NCBI GenBank assembly: GCA_011009095.1 | Contig: VTPC01005831.1 | Coordinates: 1 to 64,000 of the forward strand | Direction of reading: 5' to 3' | DNA length: 64,000 nucleotides | DNA from: Ignelater luminosus | Taxonomy: Eukaryota > Arthropoda > Insecta > Coleoptera > Elateridae | Shown: piece by piece, positions 12,673 through 27,700 of the stretch | How positions within the stretch are numbered: the stretch's first letter is position 1 | How the letters are laid out: each line of letters starts with the position of its first letter | Notes under the pieces: generated by a model | Database searches by the model: none | What the model saw: the letters and a program-made list of their open reading frames with translations, nothing else | What the model was told of the DNA's origin: nothing | Made by a program: the position numbers and the translations under genes

Positions 12673-15600
12673 GTTGTTACAGTTTAAGTACATTCTTAGT
12701 AAACACATTCTAAAATCTGAAATCGAATTTTCTTGTAAATGAATGAGCGAAATCGAAAAAGATTTACATTGCTAAATATAGGCAATTAAATGCTCTTCGA
12801 AACAAGGTATCACATGACCCTTCATGAAATTTAAATAAAATAGGGTGTTGCTGTCACTTGGAAGGGTTACTCTAAAGCAAGATTTTGTAGTTGGCATTAC
12901 CATGTATGTGATGATGTAGCTATGGAAACTAGTTTGTTTATAAACAAAACAGATTCAGTAGTAAACAAAAATAATCCGCTAAAGTGTTGCTAGGAACCCA
13001 TTTTTTGCTGATTGTTTAGTCTCCAAAGTAATATGGTTTTATGTCAGAAGTACGTAATAATGTAGGACTTTATTGGACGAGCCCGCGGTTTGTCGAAGGC
13101 GCGTCAATAAGGGCAATAAGACTAATTATGTACGAGTAACATACATTATTTTATATTATTTTACTGCTTTGAGTACAATAAAAATAATAACCATAAAGAA
13201 ATTTAAATAGTTATTTATGCAACAAGTGAGTAAAGTGTATCTTTTTTTCACGAGAAGGAAAGTTTGCCGCACGAGCCGTAAACGAGTGCGCAAATCCGCC
13301 GAGTGAAAAAATGAACCGTTATGGCACTTTTTTTCACGCTTCTATCGCGATGAAACAAACGCATCCTTTATAAACGGAAATTAATGAAAAATGTTGCACT
13401 TTTTTTAACGAACGTGAAAAAAATTAATTTTTCTATTTTGACATTTATGAAAGTATAGAGTACCAAAGCGTTCTTTGACTGTTGCTATAGTTACTAAACT
13501 GATGTTATTTACAAAAAACAAAGTATCACATATTGCTCACTTTGTACGTTGTTTTGTATGTAATTCTATAATTTAATCACTAAAATAAATGTAGTTGATG
13601 GAAATTTAATATAAAAATGATTAAATTATTAGTTTACAATAAGGTTCTAGTTATATATGTGACAAATAATACTGAAATTGTAAGTAAAAACACACTAAAT
13701 TTAAAGAAAAACGAAGAAATTTTCAGATTTTTCAGTTTAATTTGGATAGGACAAAATTCATATCAAGAAGTAGCAGATATCAGTGCATTTTATTATTCTA
13801 CTTCTCAAAAAAAATGAAGACGTCTTTCAGTAAACAGAGTGTCAACTTCCTGGCAAAACTTAAAAATTACGAGTGTTTGTTAAACACGGTATATTTTTTA
13901 GTGATTCTTTTTTAAAGAAAGAATAGCGAAATTATATTTTTTAGGTTGTTGTTATATTTCGGGTTGCAAGAGCACGTGGACCAAGAATTAACGTATTTGT
14001 TAAGAAGTTATACTGAAAATAATTGAACGCATTCATTAGTAAGAATTGAAGATACAAAAACCAAATCTTTTGTTATAGTACTGGGATTTGAAAACATAAA
14101 CTTCCTGGGAATTCCATCCAATTTTCCGTTATGAATTATAAAAATGAAGTTAAATGTTATTAAGTCTGTGTTTGTTTTCTTGGAACATTTCTATTTTTTA
14201 CATTCTTTATGAAATAAACAATGACAAGGTTGTTTTGTTTTCATGTATTATTATCTGACATTGACAGTAGAGTCCAATTTACTTTATATTTATGGACTAA
14301 TACAATAAAGCATAGCTTTCTGGACTGAAAATACTATTATAAATTATAAGTCGATACTTATGGTTATGATTCAGTAGAACATAATATAGTTATACGATAT
14401 ACTCCTACAATATTTTTTACATAACCGTATTCTAAAGAAAATAAAAAAAAACCATTGGCGGTAAATTAAAAAATGAAGTTGGCAAAGATCATAGGTGTGT
14501 TTTATAAATTCATTATAACATCGGTACGTCAAATTTATTTGTCGAACTTTGACATTATTGACAACGAATTGTAAAGTATCAACTTTAGAGACGGTCGTGC
14601 AAAAAGTAATTTTAACGAAATGTATCTCTTTTATCGCCCATATGAAATAATTAAAATAAACTCTGATGTTTGTTGTTTTTTAGATTTTCAGGTTAATGTT
14701 ATCCTTATTATTAATACAAACGCTCTCAATAATAGCTAATTACTAGTACCTTGTCGAAAAAGACAAGACAAGAAAAAAGAGCAATTATATATTTTATATT
14801 TTCATTAAAGAAAAGCCGGTTTTTTTTATTAATTAAGCAGGTAAAGTTGGAGACCAATGTGGTTGACGATACCTAGAAAAAAACAGAAAAATTATTTTAC
14901 ACCTAATGAGAATCTTAAAAATGGGATTTTGAATTCCATTTTTAAATTTGAAATAAACTGGCACCGTCGGCACCGTCTCTTTTAAATACAACGAGACGTC
15001 ACAGAACACATATGACGTCATTGACAATCAGTGTTGCCGATGATAATGACTTTTCGTAAAAATGGCAACTTTTTATGTAAGAAAAACTATAACGGTAACT
15101 TTATTGAAAACGTAATTTAGCGACATTTTTGACATGTTGAGATATTCATGGTTTTCAGTTTATTTTCTCTAAATTAACGTAATCTTACAAGTATTATTTT
15201 TTAAAATGATCAAACATTATAATTACTAATTGCTTAAGTTGCTTTTTTTTGCTTTTAGTCTGTATCCTAATCTATCTGTACTTTATTTGTATTATAAAGG
15301 ACTTTTAAAGACAAAAGAATTTTTTTAAATTACTCTTAATAAAATTATATATTTTACAAAAAGATTATGAAACCAATTATTTTACAATGTTTGTTTGTAT
15401 TCAGTAGGAGTAATCATAAGTACGCGCTGCTGTCATCAAAGAACGCACGTCTTTTAATAAAAGTGTTGTCTTTAAGCCTTCAGGGAACACGACGTTCGCT
15501 ACCAATCGCCAGGAACCTTTCATGGACAGCGCTGCAACAAAATTGAGAAAATAATAATCTTAAATTATTGACATAGGCAACACTGTTGGTAATAGAAACT

Positions 15601-15775
15601 GAAAATGAACCTGCGCATTTGCCTGCCATAGCGGCATCTGCGCATTTTCATGTTGCTGATAAATTGTTAATGGCGTCAAACTTGGTCAATCTGTCGTGGA
15701 GTGCAAAATAACATATTTTGCGCTAGTTTACGAAAAATATTTTAAGTGCAAAGCTAAGTTATAGTTTTATAAAGT
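12673..15775. other. intergenic, includes Spt6 upstream region
   Basis: Mostly AT-rich. At 13209 the motif GTTATTTATGCAACAAGTG begins a stretch rich in TTTTTTTCACG and CG-containing segments, and the same motif recurs at 58264. The last few hundred bases before 15776 must contain the Spt6 promoter; no core element can be named with confidence. Confidence 0.4.
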
Positions 15776-18700
15776 ATGGCCGATTTTATAGATTCAGAAG
15801 CTGAAGAGAGTGAGGTAAGAAGTTAGATATTATTGTTGCATAGTAATACTTTTTTTTTAACTATACGTCTTTGGATATATTAGTCAAAATTTTTAGTTGT
15901 TAGTTTGCAAGCATGCTTCTCTTGTGCTGACATTAAGTTATTTAATTAGAAACTATCTTAATTCCACGAATATGCGTTCTCCACATAACCTCTTTTCTAG
16001 GAGGAGGAAGAATTAGAACCACATGAACGCAAAAAGGCAAAACAAGCAAAAGCAGCCGTTGAAGACAGTTCTGAGGAAGAGGAAGGTATTATCTTGATGA
16101 TATTTTCTGTTTTTGAAAAGTATACTACGTAATGTTTACTTGTATAGATGATGAAGAGAAATTGCGGGAAGAACTAAAAGATCTTATTGATGATAATCCT
16201 ATAGAAGAAAGTGAGGGAGAGGATTCAGATGCATCAGGTGGTGAAAAACGGAAGAAATCAGATGATGAGGAGTTAGATGATCGGTTAGAAGATGATGATT
16301 ATGATTTACTTGAAGAAAATTTGGGTGTTAAGGTTGAAAGACGGGTTAGTATTAAAACCGATAAAATTAAATATTAAATATGTAAAGATAAAAATAAAAT
16401 CTTACTTAAACTCTCATGCAAAATATTCTGTTAATAGAAATTTAAGAGACTTAGAAGAATTGTCGATGAGGAAAGTGATGGTGAAGATGCAGGTGATGAA
16501 GGCAAAGATCGAGATGCAATTGCCATGGAAATATTTTCAGATGATGTAAGTATTTTGTAACTGCAACGCAACTAAGGTATCTAACATTGTATTTTTTGGG
16601 GTTGTGCATTATTTAGGACCAAGAAGAGCAGGTAATTGTAAAAATTTCTTTTGTTCCGATGGAATTTGAAAATTATTTATTATTTTTATGTAATGAACAA
16701 ACTATGTTTTTAAATGTAGGACGATGATCATCGATCTGAACGCAGTCAAAGGCCAGTTGCTGAACCTGATCAGTTTGTCGAAGATGAAGATGAGGGCGAA
16801 TATTCAGATGAAGATGATTTCATAGTAGATGATGAAGGCAGACCGCTTGCTGATAAACGTAAAAAAAGAAAACCTATCTTCACTGATGCGTATGTTAAAA
16901 TATATTAGTTATAGAATTGTGTGATTAATTTTTAATTTTTAATTAGTGCATTGCAAGAAGCTCAAGAAACATTTGGGGTTGATTTTGATTATGACGAATT
17001 TTCTAAATATGATCAAGATGAATATGAAGAGGAAGAAGATGAGGAGGAAGACGATTATGTGGATGACGATGAAGATGGCGAAAGGAGGTTAATTAAAAGG
17101 TAAGCAAAACTTAACGCTTATATGATATTTACTTTTAATTGTAGGCGACGTCCAAAGAAAGCAGCTCGTAAAAAGCCTACGCGCAAATCAATATTTGAAG
17201 TATACGAACCAAGTGAACTTAAACGTGGTTTCTTTACTGACAAAGATAATGAAATACGTAACACAGACATTCCAGAACGCATGCAGTTACGACAGGTTCC
17301 AATTACTCCTGTACCTGAAGATTCTAACGAACTTAATGAAGAAGCCGAATGGATCTATAAACAAGTAAGTTACATAATGATTTTAAGGTTAGGAATTGAT
17401 CGATATTCAAATTTGAACCTCACAATTGAGATCTTGGAAAAGTCAGTTAAATGATGTTGATGTTTAATTATAATAATATAAAAAGAAATTTGATCTAACT
17501 TCATTTGTTTCTGAAATAACCAAAAGATGTAATTTTTAAATTTTTTCTTTTGGCCATATCTTCATTATTAGGAAGTTTTGAATAGTATGCCATGCTTGGT
17601 TATTCATTTGAAAATTTTGATCAATGCCTATTTGATTATTGACTGACTCAATTAATATTTGATTGTTAATTTATATTGTTTTGAAGGCATTTTGTAAACC
17701 AACCGTATCGACACAAGATGCTCATTTGAGCTTGGAAGCAAGAGAGAAACAACGAAAAGGTCCTCAAACCATTGGAAAAATACGCAAAGCTTTAGATTTC
17801 ATGCGCAATCAACAACTGGAAGTTCCATTTATTGCATTTTATCGAAAAGAATATGTTCAGCCTGAATTGAATATTAATGATTTATGGAAAGTTTATAAGT
17901 ATGATGCTAAGTGGTGTCAATTGAAACAGCGAAAGGAGAATTTAATAGCCTTATTTGAAAAGATGCGTTCTTATCAATTTGATGAAATAATGAAAAATCC
18001 TGATGCACCTATTTCTGAACATATACGTGTAATGAAAGATTCAGATATAGAACGTTTGAAAAACGTACAGACCACCGAAGAATTACATGATGTTCATAAT
18101 CATTTCATTCTTTATTATGCACAAGATCTTTCTGCTATGCAGGCTGCATGGAGGGCAAAAGAGAAAGAACGAAGAAAAGAAGAAAGACGACAAGCAAGAA
18201 TTCAAAGGATGGCCGAAAGCGAAGAAGGTACGGAAATACCAGAAGAAGTGGATGACGAAGAGGACGAACCAGAACCTGAAACTTTAAAATATGCCAACAG
18301 ATCAGGATCATACACTTTGTGTACTAAAGCTGGTATAGGTAGTTTAGCAAAAAGGTTTGGACTTGCACCTGAACATTTTGCTGAAAATTTACGAGATAAT
18401 TATCAACGTCATGAAGTAGAACAAGAAGCTATTGATGTGCAAGAGGTTGCAAAACAATATATTTGTCCTAAATTCCCTACTGTTGACGATGTTCTTCAAG
18501 CAGCTAAATTTATGGTTGCATTACAAATTGCCAGAGAACCATTAGTAAGAAAATGTGTGCGTGAAGTATTTTTCGAAAGAGCAAAGATTACTATTCGACC
18601 TACCAAAAAAGGCATCAAAGTTATTGATGAAAGTCACAACTGTTATAGTATGAAATATATCAAGAATAAACCTGTTCGTGATTTAAGTGCAGATCAATTT

Positions 18701-21700
18701 TTGAAACTGACTTTAGCTGAAGAAGAGAATTTACTCATAATAACCATAAATGATACCATTGAAGGAAATACGAGTAGTTCATACATTGATGAAGTCAAGC
18801 AGTTGTATATTAGGGACGAGTTTAGTAAGAACGTGCAGGATTGGAATGCATTACGTATGGAATGTGTCGAAAGAGCTCTTGTTAGATGTGTTTTGCCTGA
18901 TTTAAGGACGGAATTAAAAAGAACATTGTTAGAAGAAGCTAAAGAATCTATTCTTAAAGCATGTTGTCGTAAACTCTATAATTGGATTAAGGTAAATATA
19001 ACTTACTTGTAGATTTTAATATCTCATTATTATATTTTAAAAATTATAGATAGCTCCAGCTCAAGTATCTTTCCCTGATGAAGAAGAAGATGAGTGGGAT
19101 ACTTCTAAAGGATTAAGAATAATGGCAATAGCTTATGTTCCAGATTATTCGCAATCAGCATTTGCATGCATTGCAGCACCCGATGGTGATATTACTGATT
19201 ATTTAAGATTACCTCATCTTCTGAAACGAAAGAACAGTTACAGAGATGAAGAAAAGATGCTTAAGGTAATATTATTTGCATAAGTGATTTTATAACATGA
19301 CTTATTGTATATTATTGTAGGAAGCAGATCTGGGAGCTATACGTAATTTTATTTTTACAAAGAAACCTCACCTAGTGTGTATTGGTGGTGAATCAAGAGA
19401 AGCTTCGATGATTGCAGATGACGTTAAGAGTGTTATTGCTGAATTAGTTGAAGCTGAGCAGTTTCCTACAATTAATGTAGAGATTATCGATAACGAATTG
19501 GCTAAGGTATGAAGTATCTATATTTTTAGAGTGGAATGTACTTAACATTCTTTATTTGACAATTTAGGTATATGCAAACTGCAATAAAGGCACAAGTGAC
19601 TTCAGAGAATACCCAGAATTATTAAGGCAGGCTGCATCTTTGGCCAGAAAACTCCAGGATCCTCTTATAGAATACTCACAACTTTGTACAGCAGATGACG
19701 AAATACTAAGTTTGCGATACCATCCATTGCAGGTATGGATTCAATAAATATATCTTAATATAATGAAACTTATTTAAAACGGTTTTTTTTAAATTTTATT
19801 GGTTTACTTAAAATAATTGTTGCAGTTTACTTTACTTTACAATGTTATAATAAAGTAGTGTTTCACAAAATAGTTCTGAAGTTGCCGTAAGATAATAAAA
19901 TTAATAAACATTTATATTATAATTAAGACATCAGGGGTTGCTGTAAAATATAGGTAGATATTATAATTTTTGTGATTTTTAGAAAATTGTATAAAACTAC
20001 TAAACAACTTACACTTAAATGTAGTAGTGTTGAAACTTATGTTCGGAATCGTCAAACTTCAAGAATTGCATTTTAAATCATAGGTTACTGGAAAATTCTG
20101 ACAAAAGACAGCAAAATCATTTGAACTTCCATTTCACATAACGTCAAAATAATACCAAGTATTTTGTCAAACCATCAGGAGGGAAGGACAATTCAAAAAC
20201 ACTCACCACTCATTAACCTTAGTGTCATAAAAGGTTCTTACAACATAGCGGCTCATTCCATGGGCATGTAATACATATAAAGAATATTACGAAAAAGTCA
20301 AAATAAGAACAATTTAACTAACAGGGCTCAGAGATGATTTTATTTACTGATATATATTTTTAATGCAAGTACATATTAGTACATGTTTTTTCAAGTACAT
20401 AAAGGTGTATAAATTTAAAAAGTGCATGTTTTCTTAGACGATATAGTTGTCTCATGTTGAAATTCAATACTGTGATACAGCAAAGAATTCCAAAATTACA
20501 ACTTGATACTAGTTGGCATGCTTAATGGCGGCATCAAATTATCATATCAGCCAGCCGGCATGAGACAACTGACTTGTCCAAGGATTGTAGATATAATCCA
20601 ACACATAGCATCTTTTTTTTTTCAAACCAATTCATACTTTTAAACAGGTTAATTGTGAACAGTCAAACTGAACAAGCTATGCTCAATGCGGTAGCATGTT
20701 ACTCATTTACATGCATTCGAAATGGTTGATTGTGGATGATCACTAATCTAGTTGGGCTACCTTGAGTCAGGGCCATATTATCCAATAGGCTAGAGTAGGT
20801 TAAAGCCTGTAGTGAAGTTAAAATCTGTATATCTGATTTAGTTTTCAGAGATAGGAATGTGTCACTATTTTATGTAAAGATTAGGGTGGCCCTTTGTGTT
20901 GTTCTAAGTTTGTTGGCCAATTTAGGGTAAGCATGCTTGTTTCCATTCCATAAGTCATTACAGGGAGTATGCAAGTGTTAAATACCTTCCTTTTTAGATG
21001 AATTGGGATATTCTTATTTTTTAATATGTGTGACACTACCTGTAGCCGCCCAATGTTTGTCAAATGTGTCTATTGATTACAGTGGTTTGATTTTCCTTAT
21101 TTAATTTCATGTACTCTTCAACTGTTTCTATGACTTGATTGTCTAAATACATAACTGTATTATCAGCTATTGTCATGATTTTTGTTTTGCCTAAATTCAT
21201 GGTTAGCCTTGTTTTTTCTGATTTTGATTTAAGTTCTTCCAACATTTCCTGCAATTCCCCAATACCTTTGCTAATAAGTACAATGTCATCTACAAAATGG
21301 AGATGGTTCAGATATCTGCCATCAATTCTTATGCCTTTTTTGTTCCATTCTAGTGTTCTGGAGACATCTTCCTATGCAAGAGTGAATAATTTTGGGGAGA
21401 CCGTGTCCCCTTTTTATTGAGATTTTATTGGTTTTTATATCTTCTGCTATATTTACTAATTTTGCTTTATTATTCAGTGTGTCCAAGATAAGGATGCACA
21501 GCATGGGGATCTTGGAAACAGTAAGAGATACAGGATCGGTTAAATGGGTTGAAAGTTGGCTATTTATAGGACCTTTTTGTTGTTGTTTGCAAAATCTAGA
21601 TATCTTGGATACTTTCAGAGGTATTTTAAAAAAAGTAGATTTTTTGATTTTCGTTATTATTTTTTCTTTCCTTTGTTTGAAGAGATATCGGAAAACTAAA

Positions 21701-24700
21701 ACCACTTTTCCATTGCCACTTTTTGTTCTCTATTAAAATACGCTAACAAAATTCGTGTACAACGTTTCGGTTTCGAGTAACCATCATCAACCTCATTTTT
21801 TTAAATAGGCCGAAAAACAATTGAAAATTGTTTTGAATAGCCCTTGTTGTCACAATTCTAGTGATGTAAACATGATAGGGTTATTTTGATTTCTGATGCT
21901 ATAAATTAATGCATTCTCTAGTACCCTAGCCTGCACGATCACTTGATCTAACGCCGTTAGATTTGTTTCCTCTGGGGTTATGTCAAGAATCATGTGCTCA
22001 ACCAAAATTTCGAAAATGAACAGCAATTATTACAGTTGATCACAGCAGCGTTCAACACAAAAAAATCAAAACACTATCTAGAAAAAAATTTTCTTATGGA
22101 AATTTTTCATTGAAAAAATCTTTTTTGAGAATTTATAACTTTTTATTTCTTGACCGTTCAGAGTGGGAATAGTCTCTTTTTACTCCTGTCAGCGTGGGCT
22201 TTCAGGAGAACTATAGAAACCCCCCCCCCCAAAAACTTGAGGGCCTAAACTGAACTTAAGCCATGTTTTGTTGTACATTTTGCAAGTTTTATAACTTTAT
22301 AAGCTGTATTTTATTACATTTTAGATACCAATTGCAATTTTTTAAAATCAAATCATGACGTTTCTTCAGAAATAAGAAAAACCTCACTGTATATATTTTA
22401 GCAAATCTTTGTATCTTGAGTCAACTCTTGCATTGTTTAAAGATTCAAAAATAGCCCACAGTTCTATGGATCAAATGCTTTGTTATAATCAACTAAAGCA
22501 AGATGTAATGGTTCGTTGTATTCATTGCATTTTTCTATCAGTGAGTGGATAGACTGAATAATTATGTTCAATTGTGCTAAAGCCTTTGTGAAATCCAGTT
22601 TCCTCAAGTGGTTGATAAGCATCTAATTTGTTTGTAAGTTTATTTGTTATGATCTTTGTTGCTAGTTTGTAGGAATGTGTAAGTAGACTTATAGGTCGGT
22701 AGTTATCAATTTTTAGCTTATCACTTTTTTATGTAATGGAAGCACCTGAGCATTCTGCCATGTTGCTGGAATCTTACTTTATGTCGGACATTTATTTAGA
22801 AGAATTCTCATAGACTCTGTTGTTGCAATTCCTCCCAGCTTTATCATGTCACTTGTAATACCATCGCCTCCAGGTGCTCTCTTGTTCTTCATTTGGGACA
22901 ATGCTAATTCTACTTCTTATATGGCTATATCGGGAAGTTCTTCATATCCAACATTCAGAATTGTTTTGTTGACTGCATTTGATGGTTTTGGAATCATTTC
23001 TTTTTATAATGTACTGTAGAAGTTTTCAGTAATACGTATTAGATCATTTTTTTCTTCTTTGGTGTCTCCGTTGGTGTCTTTTAATTGATGTATTCTGAGT
23101 TGCCCTTTAGTGTTAATTGTCTTGAGAATTTTCATATTTTTGTTGTTTTCAATAATTGTTTTTATCAATTCTATGTTGTAGTGTCTTAGATTGTCCCTTG
23201 TTTTCTTCTTTATGGTTTTATTTAAGTCACATTCAGAGGTCCTTTTTCATCATTTTTCTTCTTTCAGTCATAAGTTCTTTTGTTTCTTTGCTAATTTTTG
23301 TTTGTTTAGGTTTTCTAGCACTGGTACATACCTTCTTGGTAACCACTTTAATATCCGTTTTTATTTTAATTTTTAATGTATTTATGTCCAACATTTCTTT
23401 GTTAGATAGTTTTCTCTTCAGTTCTGTTTGATATTTTTGAATATTTTCATTTATTATTTCCATTGTGGGGAACCGTTGGTGTTTAAATAATTTTCTACGT
23501 TCTGGATTAAGATTTATCTCTATTCTGACTGTTATCAACCTATGATCACTAGCAGTATCAAAATGATTCAAGACTGATGCATCTTTTTCATGTGTTTTTG
23601 ATTCCTTAATATGTAATCAATTTCATTCTTTGTAGTTGAATCTGGGTTTCCCAAGTCCATCATCTTTTTGCCAGTTTCTTGAAGAAAGTATCATGCAGTA
23701 CATTTTTTCACGATCTAAATTGTTTATCGATCTTTCTCCTTGTTGAATCGAGACCGAAATTTGCAATGTGCTTCCTTTTGCTTTTGTTATTTGTTTCTAC
23801 TTCTAATTTGACATTAAAGTTACCAATAACAATCTTGTAGTATGTTTTATCTAATGTTGTTAGACGAAACAGCAATTGGAAAATAGAATTAATAATGAAA
23901 AATTGCTGTCTTTTATTCAATCACTTAATGATATTGGCTTCCATATCACTGATATTGATTATTGACTTTATGGCCCATATAATGGTTGATTTCTACATAT
24001 TTTTGAAGTTGTAATTCACAATATATGTACATACTGTACAAGTTGTCCTACTTAAACCGAATTCTTTCAAAAAGTATTACTTTTGGCACTAGATTCTCCA
24101 TCGACTTCCTTATATAACAAAAGTGTAAAGTGAAGCTTTTTTGTGTGCTGTGAAATTGTCATTTTCATACATAATTGCACAAAAATGACTTCATCAGATT
24201 CAGAAGAAATGACGATTTTATATTGCATATGAAAAAAAGAAATGTTATCTGAAATGTAATGTATGGGTTAGAGCAGAGGTGGGCAAACTTGAACTTGACT
24301 GATGACAAAACACGTTTGCATATTTTCAAGACTAATTTGCTTTTCTACTCAAAAGTTAGTTCTTGTTGACCTATTTACCTTTGTATGAGCTAATTCACCG
24401 CAGGGGCCAAATTTGTCCACTGCTGGCATTGGTTTATTATTTCTTATTAGAAACCATGATGTTAGATATTTTCAAAATATTTTACTAAGTGATTCTATGA
24501 TGTTTCAAGATTATTACAGAAAGATAGAATACTGTTTCAACAAGTTATGTTAATGTGTTAACAGTTTTCTCATGCTGGTCATACTAGTTATTGCAGCTTT
24601 CTAACCTAAACTTCACCTATGACTTAAATCTTCCAACTGATTGTATTCCAAACCAAGTGTTGAAGATTTTGGTGGGTTGATGATGACTGACGCAAAGTAG

Positions 24701-27700
24701 GAATTAAATTCTTTCTTTCTGTAAAGTTATACATAAATATCATGGCACCAAATAAGCTTTTGTTTTACAATTTTGTGATGTCTTAAAATATAAAAGTTAT
24801 AAACCAACAAATAGAACTCCAAAATCCTACATTTGTACAAAATTAAAAATCAATTACGTAACTAATTTTTATTTATTTTATTAAATAGCATGCATTTTTT
24901 TTTTAGGAACAAGTACCAAAAGAAGAACTGCTTGAGAATCTTTACTTAGAATTTGTCAATCGTACCAATGAAGTAGGTGTAGACATTAATCAAGCTGTTC
25001 AACATCCACACACATCGAATTTGGTGCAATTTATTTGTGGCTTAGGGCCTCGTAAAGGCCAAGCCTTACTGCGCGTACTTAAGCAGACTAATCAAAGACT
25101 GGAAAATAGAACGCAATTAGTCACTGCTTGTCACATGGGTCCTAAAGTTTTTATCAATTGTTCTGGTTTTGTCAAGATTGATACTAACAGTTTGGGTGAC
25201 AGGTATATTTTCAACATGTTATTTGTGTTTAGCTATTTTAATTCGATTATTATTTGCAGCACTGAGGCTTACGTTGAGATTCTGGATGGCTCAAGAGTAC
25301 ATCCGGAAACCTATGAATGGGCTCGAAAAATGGCCGTTGATGCTCTAGAGTATGATGATGATGAAGGAGCAAATCCTGCTGGAGCTTTAGAAGAAATTCT
25401 AGAAGCACCTGAAAGACTGAAAGATTTGGATCTAGATGCGTTTGCTGAAGAATTGGAACGACAGGGTTTTGGTATGAAGTAACAAGATTGGTCGTTGAAA
25501 TTTATTTTGTAATTTTATTATCTTTTTAATAGGAAACAAAAGTATTACTCTTTATGATATTAGAGCAGAATTAAACTCAAGGTATAAAGATCTACGAACA
25601 CTATTTAGTTCAGCTAATCCTGAAGAATTGTTTGATATGTTAACCAAAGAAAGTCCAGAAACATTTTACATTGGGAAGATGGTTACAGCTACTGTTGTAG
25701 GTAAGTAAACAGTTTGTATATTGTTATTGTGTTCAAAACTTATGTTTTACATTTAATGTAGGAATTACACATAAGAAGCCTCAGGGTGAACAATTAGATC
25801 AAGCAAATCCTGTAAGAAATGATGAGACTGGTCTATGGCAATGTCCATTCTGTTTAAAGAATGACTTTCCTGAATTATCTGATGTATGGAATCACTTTGA
25901 TGCAGGATCTTGCCCCGGTCAAGCTACTGGTGTACGATTAAGGTTGGATAATGGAATTTCTGGTATGATATTTAAAAATTTGTCTTGTTTTATTTGATTG
26001 TAAAAATAAGACTTTTAGGTTATATACATATAAAGAATTTGAGTGATAAACATGTTACAAATCCTGAAGAACGTGTTTCAATGGGGCAATTAATACATTG
26101 TCGGATTATTAAAATTGATGTCGAACGATTTTCTGTAGATTGTACATCTAAATCGAGTGATTTATCAGATAAAAATCATGAATGGAGGTAAATTGTTTTT
26201 TATTTCTTTTTGTAAGAGATATTTATTCTGCAATCGGTTCCAGACCAACTAAAGATCCTTATTATGATCAAGAATCTGAAGACAAAGATATAAGAACAGA
26301 ACAAGAAATAAAGAAGAACAAACAAAGACAAACTTATATTAAGCGTGTTATTGTTCACCCGCAATTCCACAACATATCATTTGCTGAAGCTGAAAAATGT
26401 ATGGCGAACATGGATCAAGGTGAAGTAATCATTCGTCCCTCTAGTAAAGGTGCTGATCATCTGACTATAACATGGAAAGTTACTGATAAGATATACCAAC
26501 ATATTGATGTCAAAGAAGAGGGTAAAGCTAATGATTTCTCACTGGGTTCCTCATTGTGGATTAATGGGGAAGAATTTGAAGATCTAGACGAAATTATTGC
26601 TAGACACGTTACACCTATGGCAGCTCATGCGCGTGATTTGCTGTATTTCAAATATTATAAAGATATGGAGGGTGGTTTAAAAGATAAAGCTGAAGAATTT
26701 TTAAAAGATGAGAAAAAGAAAAATTCCTCAAAGATTCATTATGTTATTAGTGCTAGCAAAGTAAGATATTTTAGCAAACTTAATTTAATTTGATTTTTAA
26801 TGATTTTAAATTTTAGAATTATCCAGGAAAGTTTTTATTATCCTATCTTCCACGAAATAAATGTAGGCATGAGTTTGTGACTGTAACACCAGATGGTTTT
26901 CGGTTTCGACAACAAATGTTTGATTCTGTTGGTAGTTTATTCAAATGGTTTAAAGAACACTTTCGGGATCCCATACCTGGTGGTGCTACACCTGGTACGC
27001 CTAGACCGGGACATAATTCATTTGGTAGTGCTACACCTAACATTAACAGTAAGTACTCAATATAAATCTAAATAAAATCGAAATATAACACATTACTATA
27101 CAATTATTGTAGATATGAATCCTGAAGCTATTCAACGAGTTGCACAGAATTTACCAAGCCATATGATGCAAACACTATCGGCTGTTGCAAATCAAACCCC
27201 ACATTATCCACATACACCTGGAGGTGCTTATGGAGCTAATACCTTTGTTAACACTGTAAGTATTTTATTAAGATCGAAAAGTAGAAATTAATTTATAATT
27301 TTCAATTTTATTGCAGCCTTACACCCCAAGCGGTCAGACTCCGTACATGAATCTAACTCCATATCAAACACCAAAATATGGGCAACAAACGCCATCACCT
27401 CTTCCAAGCGCACCTCATTTAAACGGTCCATTTTTACATCCTGGTGCTGTAACCCCATCACAAAGAACACCTACCTACAGAGGAGTTCCTCCTACACATT
27501 CACCACTTGTGCATAGTAGTCCACATCCTAGTCCACATGCAAGACCATTTTCAGTTGCAAGTGATCACGGAAGAGGATATGATGGTATGTTAGTTTATAA
27601 ATGACCATAAGTATCATTATCTTAAAAAAAATACTGTGAATAGGTCCTCGAGGATTCTCATCAGAATCACCTAGAAGTGGTTTAGATTGGCAGAAAGCTG

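Noticed and set aside
23156..23431. Plus-strand hydrophobic open frame in Spt6 intron 12
   Set aside because: It is the complement of Lys-rich LINE coding sequence, which gives Phe/Leu/Ser runs that mimic membrane segments.
24184..24231. Short frame [15 protein letters not shown], like the start of a Harbinger-type protein
   Set aside because: It stops after 15 codons, and I could not find the rest of such a protein nearby.
26843..27043. Antisense open frame over Spt6 exon 19
   Set aside because: A shadow of the Spt6 tSH2 and Pro/Thr-rich coding sequence.
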